From positions 161,806 through 175,297 of the forward strand of contig PBLU01000012.1 in NCBI GenBank assembly GCA_002721875.1: a stretch of 13,492 bases of DNA, read 5' to 3'. The notes under the pieces were generated by a model. The model was given only the letters and a program-made list of their open reading frames with translations, made no database searches and was not told where the DNA came from. The first letter of the stretch is position 1; the number at the start of each line of letters is the position of its first letter. The position numbers and the translations under genes were made by a program. Positions 5,892 through 12,696 of this stretch are shown in pieces. The DNA is from Chloroflexota bacterium. GTDB taxonomy: Bacteria; Chloroflexota; Dehalococcoidia; UBA1151; TMED-70.

Positions 5892-6425
5892 ATGAAAATA
5901 AATATAGGCGATAAATTAGATGATATTAAACTTCCTTCAGTAGATGGTTCTAGTTTTTCTCTCCATAGCCTCAGAGGTAAAAAAGTTCTTCTAACATTTT
6001 ATAGATTTGCAAGATGTCCCATGTGTAATCTTCGCATAAATGAAATTATCAAAAGATATGATGAATTGGGAAATGATTTTGCAATGGTTGGCATCTTTGA
6101 TTCTAAAATTAGTAACTTACAAAAAGCTATGAGCAGGCATGATTTATCATTTACAATATTAGCTGATGAAAATTATGAATATTTTGAAAAATACGAAGTT
6201 AAAACATCTTGGTGGGGTGTAATCAAAGCATCTTTTACTAGATTCAATAGATTTAATAAAGCGCTTTTCATTAAAGGTTATGTCCCTTTTCCAATTAAAG
6301 GGCATTTCAACACCCTTCCTGTTGACATACTAATTGATGAAAAAGGTGTTGTATCTGATGTTAAGTATGGTGAAGATATAGGAGATCATTTTTCATTTGA
6401 AAAGATTAAGAGCTTTTCATCTTAA
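5892..6425 (+). CDS. Redoxin of the AhpC/TSA (peroxiredoxin-like) family with a CPMC motif
   Basis: A 177-residue cytoplasmic protein with a thioredoxin fold and no signal peptide. It opens like peroxiredoxins (INIGDKLDDIKLPSVDGSSFSLHSLRGKKVLLTFYR, given here in outline, residues 3-38). A Cys42-Pro-Met-Cys45 motif follows, then NLRINEI. Next come the typical strands around AMVGIFDS and FTILADE, and a late strand in DILIDEKGVV (about 145-154). A CxxC pair at this site points to thiol-disulfide or peroxide chemistry, as in the peroxiredoxin-like CPxCN group, rather than a classical single peroxidatic cysteine. A basic and aromatic insert (about 103-140, with SWWGVIKASFTRFNRFN) lies before the last strand and may face a membrane or partner. 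Reductant and substrate cannot be told. No ribosome binding site is evident; an ATG four bases upstream opens only a short frame. It converges on the sugar-acid operon. Confidence 0.8.
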   Translation: MKINIGDKLDDIKLPSVDGSSFSLHSLRGKKVLLTFYRFARCPMCNLRINEIIKRYDELGNDFAMVGIFDSKISNLQKAMSRHDLSFTILADENYEYFEKYEVKTSWWGVIKASFTRFNRFNKALFIKGYVPFPIKGHFNTLPVDILIDEKGVVSDVKYGEDIGDHFSFEKIKSFSS

Positions 6426-6461
6426 GAAGTAACCATTTCTATCTCAAAGAATATTTCTGCA

Positions 6462-6520
6462 TAGCTTTACAATACAAAAATTAAAAGAAACAAACCATTT
6501 AGAATACTATTGTAAAGCTA
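6462..6520. repeat. Thirteen-base perfect inverted repeat at the convergent junction
   Basis: TAGCTTTACAATA (6462-6474) is the exact reverse complement of 6508-6520, with 33 bases between. Beyond one mismatch, two further G-C pairs are possible (6459-6460 with 6522-6523). The right arm contains the last codons and part of the stop codon of the dehydratase gene (ending V-A-L-Q-stop). No T-run follows on either strand. It may form a bidirectional 3'-end hairpin between two convergent genes, or be the trace of a small inverted duplication. Confidence 0.6.
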
Positions 6521-7634
6521 CGCTTCCATCTTCTCTAATAGGAGGAGGTATTTTTGCGGGATCAAAGCTGTGTATTTTAGGTGCATTATCATTAAATAAT
6601 ATTCCAAGTCCTGGTTTTTCAGATGGTATGTACCATCCATTTTCAAGTTTCATTATTTCATCTGTCATATCTCTTCTAGGAGGTATATCTTCTTGAACTG
6701 ATTCTTGTACATCCCAAGATTGTGAAGAAACCCCAAGAGCAATACACGCAGATGTAGCGATTGGTCCCTGAAAATTATGAGGAGAAATTTTTATATGATG
6801 GGCTTCAGCAATTGTAGCTATTTTTTTTACTCCAGTTATTCCACCTGCTACTGCAATATCAGGCTTAAAAAAAGCTGGTTTTGCTAATTGAGCATATTCT
6901 CTAAACTCCCATATTCCCATATTTCTTTCTCCTATAGCTAAAGGCAGTTTCATTTTTTTTGAGACTTCTCCCATAGCTAATACAGAATCAGGAACAATAG
7001 GATCTTCAATGAAATAAGGTCTTAGTGGGGCAACTTCTTCACAAAAAGCTATAGCTTCATGAGGTTGCATATTTCTGTGAATCTCTATTCCAATATCAAA
7101 ATCCCATCCGACTGTTTCTCTAACTGCTCGGACACCATCTAATGCAAAACTAATCATTTTGGTATAGTTCATTTCTGCCCATTCCTTAGCCATAGGAGTA
7201 AATTTTAAAGCACTGAAACCTTGTTTCATTACTTTTTTGGCTCCAACTGCAAATTCATCAGGAGTATTACCGGAAATTCCTTGAGCAATAGCTCTAACCT
7301 TATTTCTAGTCTTTCCACCAAGTAAATTCCAAACTGGAGATTGTAATCTTTTGCCTTTTATATCCCATAAAGCCATATCTATTGCACTTATAGCTCCACC
7401 TATACTATTTCCTCTGAAAGCAGAATTATATCTCCATAAGTATGACCAAATGAACTCGATATTATCTGCATCCATGCCTATTAGTTCATCTCTAAAACCA
7501 TGAATTGTAGCCTCTGCAGCTTTTGGATAAGACCAATAACAAGATTCACCTATTCCTTCTATGCCATCTTCAGTAGTTACTTTTACAACTAGGAAACGAG
7601 AAACAAAGAACGTTTCAATCTTTTCAATCTTCAA
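6507..7634 (-). CDS. Enolase-superfamily (mandelate racemase/MLE subgroup) sugar-acid dehydratase
   Basis: A 375-residue protein with the enolase-superfamily layout: an N-terminal capping domain (about 1-120, with TEDGIEGIGESCYWSYP) and a TIM barrel. The barrel carries K144-x-T146 on the second strand. Metal ligands appear to be Glu184, Glu210 (FIEDP) and Glu236 (GER). The acid-base candidates are His186, in an E-x-H like the D-x-H of galactonate dehydratase, and His286 (SPHN). These point to Mg-dependent dehydration of an aldonic acid to a 2-keto-3-deoxy acid. Glu184 replaces the usual Asp, so the exact sugar acid is open. The start is a TTG: no ATG is near, an in-frame TAA (the stop of the upstream gene) lies 15 bases before, and translation from TTG gives the typical MKIEKIETF. 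It is the last gene of a four-gene minus-strand operon with lactonase and dehydrogenases. Galactonate, gluconate, fuconate or arabinonate are possible substrates. Confidence 0.87.
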   Translation of the reverse strand: MKIEKIETFFVSRFLVVKVTTEDGIEGIGESCYWSYPKAAEATIHGFRDELIGMDADNIEFIWSYLWRYNSAFRGNSIGGAISAIDMALWDIKGKRLQSPVWNLLGGKTRNKVRAIAQGISGNTPDEFAVGAKKVMKQGFSALKFTPMAKEWAEMNYTKMISFALDGVRAVRETVGWDFDIGIEIHRNMQPHEAIAFCEEVAPLRPYFIEDPIVPDSVLAMGEVSKKMKLPLAIGERNMGIWEFREYAQLAKPAFFKPDIAVAGGITGVKKIATIAEAHHIKISPHNFQGPIATSACIALGVSSQSWDVQESVQEDIPPRRDMTDEIMKLENGWYIPSEKPGLGILFNDNAPKIHSFDPAKIPPPIREDGSVALQ

Positions 7635-7649
7635 TTTTTTCTCACTTTC

Positions 7650-8900
7650 TTAAATTTTCCAGTATTTATTAATACTTGATTCGTAAACTGATGTTTTTTC
7701 ATTTTCTATTTCTTCAATAGTAACTGGTCTTCCTAGAATTGAGGATTCTAAAGCAGCGTTACATACAGCCAAATCTTTTCTTCCAACGTATGCATCTACT
7801 TCTGGTTGAGTACCTTCAGCTATACATTTACCAAGTTCGTAATATTCTAGAGCTACTAAAAATCTGTCTGCATCTTCAAAAGGTGTTTTATAAAATCCTA
7901 ATCTATCAGAACCAAATAACCTTGCAGGTAGCTCTTCAAGATGAAAATCAGGCACAAGATCTAAAACCTCATTTCCAGAATATGAGTCGAATCCATCTAG
8001 AGTTACAGTAAGAGGATCTCCTCTACGTTGTTTAGCGGGTGTTATAGACCCTTTACTTCCGTAAATCATACTATAGTCTATTTCTTTACCGTGGGCAGCA
8101 AAAAATGATGTCCACTGACCAATAGCTCCATTCTTGAATTTAATAGTTGAAATAACCATATCTTCAGCTGTAGATTCTATTTCTTCAGGTACTTCATCAA
8201 TCCAATGATCATAAAAATTAGCAACCCCTATTTTTTCACCCTTAAATCTTTTAGTTTCCCAGATTTTAGAAACTGCAAATACCTCTTCAATCTCACCCAG
8301 GTAATACATCATCTGGTCTACTGTATGAACTCCAGCGTCTACAAAAATTCCACCAATATTTTTATAATGTCTCCATGGCCATATGATTATGTTATTTCCT
8401 CCACGTGCTGATCCTTGAATAAAACTATACGGTTCTCCAATTATTCCTTTCTCAATAATAGCTTTATTTAATCGACACATAGGGTCTCTTCTTTCTTGTT
8501 CTCCTACGCTCAGCACTTTACCACTTTTTTTCCATGCTTTTATTACACGATTGCAACCTCTTATAGTAAGAGATAATGGCTTTTCACAAAGAACGTTATA
8601 ACCAAGTTCAAATGCTTGTTCGGCGACTAAGTGATGAGATCCTGAATCTGTGGTTATATCAATAGCCTGAATATCAGGTCTATTTTTTTTCATTAGCTCC
8701 ATAGAATCGAAAACCTCTGGTCTTTTATTAAGAATTTCTTCAGCCAAATCTGCAAGATGATTTGCATTCTCTTTTCTTATGTCACAAACAGCTACTAGTT
8801 CCACATTAGACATACCGCTTTCATATAGAGCATTAAGCGCTCTTAGATGTCTGCCACCCATGCCACCTGCTCCTATAATAGCTATTGGTATCTTTATCAT
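7650..8900 (-). CDS. Gfo/Idh/MocA-family NAD(P)-dependent oxidoreductase
   Basis: A 416-residue cytoplasmic dehydrogenase of the glucose-fructose oxidoreductase / inositol dehydrogenase family. The N-terminal Rossmann domain begins IAIIGAGGMGGRHLRAL (6-22), with Asp40 (VAVCD) ending the second strand. That acid favours NAD over NADP. CEKP (105-108) carries the conserved Lys107 of the family. The C-terminal alpha/beta domain contains GGIFVDAGVHTVDQMMYYLG (183-202), where Asp188 and His192 match the usual D-x-x-x-H catalytic pair. Members oxidise or epimerise sugars, inositols and sugar acids, so here it may oxidise the pathway sugar or a keto intermediate. The C-terminal part is somewhat long for the family (typically 330-390 residues). 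It lies 24 bases after the SDR gene and 15 bases before the dehydratase gene. The leader has a purine-rich AAGGAAAGAGA. Its TAA stop is in frame with the TTG start of the next gene. Confidence 0.9.
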   Translation of the reverse strand: MIKIPIAIIGAGGMGGRHLRALNALYESGMSNVELVAVCDIRKENANHLADLAEEILNKRPEVFDSMELMKKNRPDIQAIDITTDSGSHHLVAEQAFELGYNVLCEKPLSLTIRGCNRVIKAWKKSGKVLSVGEQERRDPMCRLNKAIIEKGIIGEPYSFIQGSARGGNNIIIWPWRHYKNIGGIFVDAGVHTVDQMMYYLGEIEEVFAVSKIWETKRFKGEKIGVANFYDHWIDEVPEEIESTAEDMVISTIKFKNGAIGQWTSFFAAHGKEIDYSMIYGSKGSITPAKQRRGDPLTVTLDGFDSYSGNEVLDLVPDFHLEELPARLFGSDRLGFYKTPFEDADRFLVALEYYELGKCIAEGTQPEVDAYVGRKDLAVCNAALESSILGRPVTIEEIENEKTSVYESSINKYWKI

Positions 8901-8924
8901 AAATTATCTCTTTCCTTATTATTA

Positions 8925-9710
8925 TTAGTCATGAAACTTTTGTGAAGCAATCATTCCTCCGTCTACTAATATAGTTTCACCATTAACATATTGCCCAAGT
9001 TCTGATGAAAGATATAAAACAGCATTTGCAATATCGCTGGGTAAACCACCTTTTCCAGAGGGAACAAATCTCTTAAAGTCATTGGGGTTATGAGGTGGAC
9101 CATCAATTGAATCATCAGATAATTCAGGTAGTCTATTAGAAATTGCACCTGGAGCTATACAATTTGCTGTTATGTTTTTACCAGCAAGATCTGCTGCAAT
9201 CCCTTTTACCATTCTTCTAAGACCCATTTTTGCTGTTCCATAAGCAGTCCAATTTGGCATTGCAATGTAAGAGTGAACACTTGAAAGACAAATTATCCTA
9301 CCACCTTTTCCACTTGAGATCATCTCATTTGCAGCTCTTTGTGAAGCAAAAAAGTATCCCTTGAGAGATAGATTCATCATTCTATCCCAATAAATTTCAT
9401 CTGTTTCAAAAAAAGGTCTTTGTTGATCTGGAAATATGGCATTATTTATCAATATATCAATTTGAGCATGAGCTTTCAAAAATGAATCAAATACTTCATT
9501 GATACCAGTAATACTACTTACATCACCTTTATGAAAACTTGATTTAGACTTTTTAGAAATTATACTAAGTAATTTTTTTGTGTAATCATCATCAACAATA
9601 TCATTTATACCTACTTCAGCACCTTCATTTGCTAGGGTAATAGCAATTCCTCTTCCTATTCCTTTCCTTGCTCCTGTTATTAGAACCTTTTTGCCGTCTA
9701 GTAATCCCAT
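8925..9710 (-). CDS. Short-chain dehydrogenase/reductase (SDR), likely sugar dehydrogenase
   Basis: A 261-residue classical SDR. The cofactor loop T-G-A-R-K-G-I-G spans 12-19. Asp37 at the end of the second strand suggests NAD. NNA (89-91) and the catalytic triad Ser144, Tyr157 and Lys161 (SSVHS, then YGTAK) are intact. A typical C-terminal segment ends NGETILVDGG. A GPPHNPNDFKRFVPSGKGG stretch (about 204-222) forms the variable substrate loop. In this operon it may oxidise an aldose to its lactone, feeding the SMP-30 lactonase gene directly upstream; alternatively it may oxidise a later keto-acid intermediate. Its ribosome binding site (AGGAGA) overlaps the stop codon of the lactonase gene, and only nine bases separate the two coding regions, so translation is probably coupled. 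The second SDR across the divergent promoter is only distantly similar, so this is not a recent duplication. Confidence 0.9.
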   Translation of the reverse strand: MGLLDGKKVLITGARKGIGRGIAITLANEGAEVGINDIVDDDYTKKLLSIISKKSKSSFHKGDVSSITGINEVFDSFLKAHAQIDILINNAIFPDQQRPFFETDEIYWDRMMNLSLKGYFFASQRAANEMISSGKGGRIICLSSVHSYIAMPNWTAYGTAKMGLRRMVKGIAADLAGKNITANCIAPGAISNRLPELSDDSIDGPPHNPNDFKRFVPSGKGGLPSDIANAVLYLSSELGQYVNGETILVDGGMIASQKFHD

Positions 9711-9715
9711 AATAA

Positions 9716-9721
9716 TCTCCT
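9716..9721 (-). promoter_or_regulatory. Ribosome binding site overlapping the lactonase stop codon
   Basis: On the minus strand AGGAGA lies five bases before the SDR ATG (9710). It shares two bases with the TAG stop of the lactonase gene (9722-9720). This arrangement favours translational coupling of the two genes and supports their being one operon. Confidence 0.75.
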
Positions 9722-10619
9722 AAAATTTTGTACTATATTCTAACTTTCCTTGAATATCTAAAGTTACTTTGAACAAATCTCCACCACGATATGCTTTGTG
9801 ATTATATCCTTTTGGCTCTGAACCAATTGGAGCTTCTCCTGTACCTGAAAAAGCGGTACTAACATATAATTCATTCAAATCTTTGCCTCCAAACATTGGG
9901 CATGAGGTTTGAGTTGCAGGAAAAATAATTTCTCTTTCCAATTTTCCATCTGGATCAAATCTCATTACCTTTGAACTAAACCAAATAGCAGACCATATAT
10001 AACCTTCAGAATCCACTGTCATGCCATCGACGATACCTATTGAATCATCGTTCAAATTAATAAATACTTTTTTATTAGTTATTGATTTTTTTTGTTTATT
10101 ATAATCCCATTTATATATAAGTTTTCTCAGTGAATCAGTGCTGTAGAAAGTTGATTCATCAGGAGAAAAACCCATTCCGTTACAAAGCTTTACGCCTTCA
10201 TCTATTACATCTATTGAATTATTAGGATTAATTCTAAAAACAACATCATTACTCCAGTTTGAAGCATCAGTACCACAATAAAAACTTCCATCTGGACCTG
10301 CAGTAGCATCATTAATTCTAATATTTATTTCCGTTCCCTCAATTTTTCCATTTTTCAATAATTTGTAATTTGTACCTAGATCCCACAAGTAAATACCTTC
10401 CCATGATCCTAGAATTATTCCTCCACTCTCATTAAATCTGAACCCACCAATATTTATACCATCATGTATTATTTCATTAGTTTTTTTATTAGGATCATAT
10501 CTGTATAATTTTCCCCCTGAGATATCCGTCCAATAAATTTTTTTTTCTTTTGAGTTCCATACTGGACCTTCCCCAACATTAGCATTGGGAGAAGCAACTT
10601 TTTCAATATGATAATCCAT
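9720..10619 (-). CDS. SMP-30/gluconolactonase-family lactonase
   Basis: A 299-residue six-bladed beta-propeller hydrolase that opens aldonolactones to aldonic acids. Family residues are in place: Glu17 in VGEGPVW, Arg101 and Asn103 in INIRINDATAGPDG, Asn147 in LCNGMGFSPD, and Asp198 in IVDGMTVDSEG. These correspond to the metal ligands (Glu18, Asn154, Asp204) and substrate contacts (Arg101, Asn103) of human SMP-30. The repeated blade motif YWTD, YSTDS, YVSTAF is visible. No signal peptide is present, so the enzyme is cytosolic. It is the first gene of the minus-strand operon, and GAGG stands a few bases before its ATG. Its likely role is hydrolysis of the lactone made by one of the dehydrogenases, giving the acid used by the downstream dehydratase. 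Xylonolactone, gluconolactone, galactonolactone and fuconolactone are all possible. Confidence 0.9.
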   Translation of the reverse strand: MDYHIEKVASPNANVGEGPVWNSKEKKIYWTDISGGKLYRYDPNKKTNEIIHDGINIGGFRFNESGGIILGSWEGIYLWDLGTNYKLLKNGKIEGTEINIRINDATAGPDGSFYCGTDASNWSNDVVFRINPNNSIDVIDEGVKLCNGMGFSPDESTFYSTDSLRKLIYKWDYNKQKKSITNKKVFINLNDDSIGIVDGMTVDSEGYIWSAIWFSSKVMRFDPDGKLEREIIFPATQTSCPMFGGKDLNELYVSTAFSGTGEAPIGSEPKGYNHKAYRGGDLFKVTLDIQGKLEYSTKF

Positions 10620-10710
10620 AAAACCTCATTACTTGAATATGAATTTTATATTATCAGGATATATCACTATCGTGTATACTTTTTGAAGAATAATCTAAGA
10701 AAGGTAAATT
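10620..10710. promoter_or_regulatory. Divergent control region of the sugar-acid genes
   Basis: These 91 bases separate the minus-strand operon (start 10619) from the plus-strand SDR (start 10711), so both promoters must lie here unless transcription enters from farther away. A TATACT at 10675-10680 is a fair -10 box for the plus-strand gene but has no good -35. On the minus strand GATAAT and AATATA near 10655-10645 are possible -10 boxes. GATATATC (10658-10665) is a short palindrome. I see no long inverted repeat that would clearly mark a regulator site. Confidence 0.45.
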
Positions 10711-11508
10711 ATGGGTGATCTCAATAATAAAGTTGCAATTGTTACTGGTGGTGCACAAGGAATAGGAAAGGGAATAGTTGATATATTTTCAATGGATGGA
10801 GCCAAAGTTTGTATTGCAGATATTTCAAAAGAGCATGGTAATAATGCTGTAAGAGATATTACTAGTAGAGGGGGAGAGGCATTCTTTGTAGAGGCTAATT
10901 TTCAGAATTCTCAAACACCTGAAAAAGTGGTGGAATCATGCATGAATTATTTTGGTTCAGTAGAAATTTTAGTAAATAATGTTGGTATCCAGCCTCCAAC
11001 TTCCTATAAAAATGTTGAAGAAACTTCAGAGGAAATTTGGGATGCAGTTATAAATGTTAATTTAAAAAGTTATTTTCTAATGTCAAAATATTCTATTCCC
11101 TATATGAAAAAAAATGGTAAAGGATCAATCATAAACATAGCAAGTGTTCAGGGTTTACAATCACAAAAGCTAGTACCACCATATGCAGCTAGTAAGGGAG
11201 GTGTTTTATCACTCACTAGGCAGATGTCTTTAGACTACATCAGTAGCAACATAAGGATTAACGCAATAAATCCCGGAACATTTAATACACCCATGGTCAG
11301 AAATTCTATTTCTGGAAATATTGAGGAAAGTATTGATCTTTTTGGAAACGATATTCCAATCGGAAGAGTTGGTGATCCTAAAGAAATTGGTCATGTAGCC
11401 TCGTTTCTTGCAAGCGAAAAATCTTCATTTATATCCGGTGAATACATAAATGTAGACGGAGGAATTATGGCAAAAGGGGGATGGGATTCTGATCTTCAGG
11501 GCGAATAA
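10711..11508 (+). CDS. Second short-chain dehydrogenase/reductase of the sugar-acid cluster
   Basis: A 265-residue classical SDR with T-G-G-A-Q-G-I-G at 12-19, Asp37 after the second strand (NAD preference), NNVG (89-92), and the triad Ser145, Tyr158 and Lys162 (IASVQG, YAASKGG). The ending SGEYINVDGGIMAKGGW resembles 3-oxoacyl-ACP-reductase-like, gluconate 5-dehydrogenase-like and 2-keto-3-deoxy-fuconate dehydrogenase-like members; the family cannot be split by eye. Transcription is divergent from the lactonase operon. AAGGT lies a few bases before its ATG. In pathways with two SDRs, such as oxidative L-fucose degradation, one acts on the sugar and the other on the 2-keto-3-deoxy acid; which one this is remains unclear. 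Its last 13 bases overlap, tail to tail, the end of the mutarotase-like gene. Confidence 0.9.
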   Translation: MGDLNNKVAIVTGGAQGIGKGIVDIFSMDGAKVCIADISKEHGNNAVRDITSRGGEAFFVEANFQNSQTPEKVVESCMNYFGSVEILVNNVGIQPPTSYKNVEETSEEIWDAVINVNLKSYFLMSKYSIPYMKKNGKGSIINIASVQGLQSQKLVPPYAASKGGVLSLTRQMSLDYISSNIRINAINPGTFNTPMVRNSISGNIEESIDLFGNDIPIGRVGDPKEIGHVASFLASEKSSFISGEYINVDGGIMAKGGWDSDLQGE

Positions 11509-12572
11509 TTAAAAGGATTATCACCATTCGAGTATTTAGAAAAAATACCTGCCTTGATTTTTGCTTTGATAGTTTCTCCAGCTTTGACAATATAGGCTGA
11601 TCCATTATTTTCAGCTTGTTCTACTCCTCCATTATGCCAACTAGTGCATGGTTCTAATCCTGCGTTGTAGCATCTACCATACCATGGATATCCGTATCCT
11701 CCTCCAAAATTTCTCCAGTACCATATGTACTTAAATAAATCTTTTGGAAATTCTACACCCCAAGTCAATTGCAAATCATTATTTGTTATTGCGTACCAAC
11801 CATCAGTTAAGTTTGTAAAGTATGCCATATCTAAGGATCTATCTTGCTTACCAGGTATTTTTCTTAAGTCATTTTTAGTTCCATCTTTCATTTCAATATA
11901 TGGCCACTTTCCCTTATAATTAGGTTTAAGTTTGGATGATTTGTCTGCATCAACAGGATGAGACAATACTGTACACTCAGGAATTGACAGAGAACATTTA
12001 TCTGATAGGAATGATCCACCTATAGCAATATGTTCAAGCCACACAATATTTAGGTCTTCTTCTGCAAAATTAGAAACTTCTTGATTTATTTCTATATAAG
12101 TATCTTCATCACTTAAGGAAATAATCCTCTTGATTTCAAATGGACTTCTCAAACTTCTTGTTGTGAATTCTACAATACATTTTTTATTTGAATCCTGAAC
12201 TATTTTTGTATCCCATGGGATGTTATTAACATCACCATGAATTCCAAAATCAGCTCCATAATATTTACTTGGATATCCACCATGTGGCACAACACTTTGC
12301 CAACCACCTTCATAATAATCTAACCAAATTGAAGCTCCATCACCAGTTGAAGGAACATTATTCTTGGGATTTCTTATACCCCATGGTGTCTTGAACATAA
12401 ATTCTGTATCTGAAGATTTATGAACAAAACTGGATATATCTGCTCCCTTATCAGCAAGGATTTCTAAACGAATATTTTTATTTTCTAAAATTACTGTTTT
12501 TAATCCTCTAAAAGTCCATGCATCAGATACTCTCACTCCTTCTGACCTTTCTTGCCTATAATTAGTTCCCAT
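11496..12572 (-). CDS. Galactose-mutarotase-like protein (aldose 1-epimerase fold, DUF4432-type)
   Basis: A 358-residue protein of the galactose mutarotase-like superfamily, mainly beta strands. Early stretches IRLEILADKGADISSFVHKS and EFMFKTPWGIRNP are typical of DUF4432-like members. Residues that match the mutarotase active site are His112 (GIHGDV), His181 (WLEHIAIGG) and Glu307 (GLEPCTSW), close in order and spacing to His96, His170 and Glu304 of the Lactococcus enzyme. This suggests it interconverts sugar anomers, or binds a sugar or sugar acid, ahead of the dehydrogenases. It is rich in Trp and Tyr, as expected for a carbohydrate site, and has no signal peptide. Transcribed alone on the minus strand, it converges on the second SDR with a 13-base overlap of coding ends. 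AAGGAAA precedes the ATG. The biochemical role of DUF4432 is not settled, so the function is inferred from fold and context. Confidence 0.82.
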   Translation of the reverse strand: MGTNYRQERSEGVRVSDAWTFRGLKTVILENKNIRLEILADKGADISSFVHKSSDTEFMFKTPWGIRNPKNNVPSTGDGASIWLDYYEGGWQSVVPHGGYPSKYYGADFGIHGDVNNIPWDTKIVQDSNKKCIVEFTTRSLRSPFEIKRIISLSDEDTYIEINQEVSNFAEEDLNIVWLEHIAIGGSFLSDKCSLSIPECTVLSHPVDADKSSKLKPNYKGKWPYIEMKDGTKNDLRKIPGKQDRSLDMAYFTNLTDGWYAITNNDLQLTWGVEFPKDLFKYIWYWRNFGGGYGYPWYGRCYNAGLEPCTSWHNGGVEQAENNGSAYIVKAGETIKAKIKAGIFSKYSNGDNPFNYSP

Positions 12573-12642
12573 AAATATTTCCTTGTTTCTAATTTAGTAT
12601 GTGATAATAATACAAAACTTATTTATTTATGGTTAAGTTTAT

Positions 12643-12671
12643 TTGACTTTTTTCTTTTCAAAGAATTTATT
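12643..12671 (+). promoter_or_regulatory. Candidate promoter of the photolyase gene
   Basis: TTGACT (12643-12648, 5 of 6) is followed after 17 bases by TTTATT (12666-12671, 4 of 6). The predicted start lies about 20 bases before the ATG at 12697. A TAGAAT at 12685-12690, very close to the ATG, is an alternative -10. No Shine-Dalgarno sequence is visible before this gene. The same 124-base gap must hold the promoter of the minus-strand mutarotase-like gene. Confidence 0.3.
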
Positions 12672-12696
12672 TAATATAAAAGTTTAGAATAATAGT

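Noticed and set aside
7650..7652. Stop-codon readthrough fusing the Gfo/Idh/MocA protein and the dehydratase
   Set aside because: The two genes share a frame across the TAA, but the dehydratase has a complete family-typical N-terminus at its TTG start, and fusion is not needed to explain the layout.
8925..11508. The two SDR genes as a recent tandem duplication
   Set aside because: Outside the shared SDR motifs their sequences, substrate loops and C-termini differ widely, so they are old paralogues or were recruited separately.
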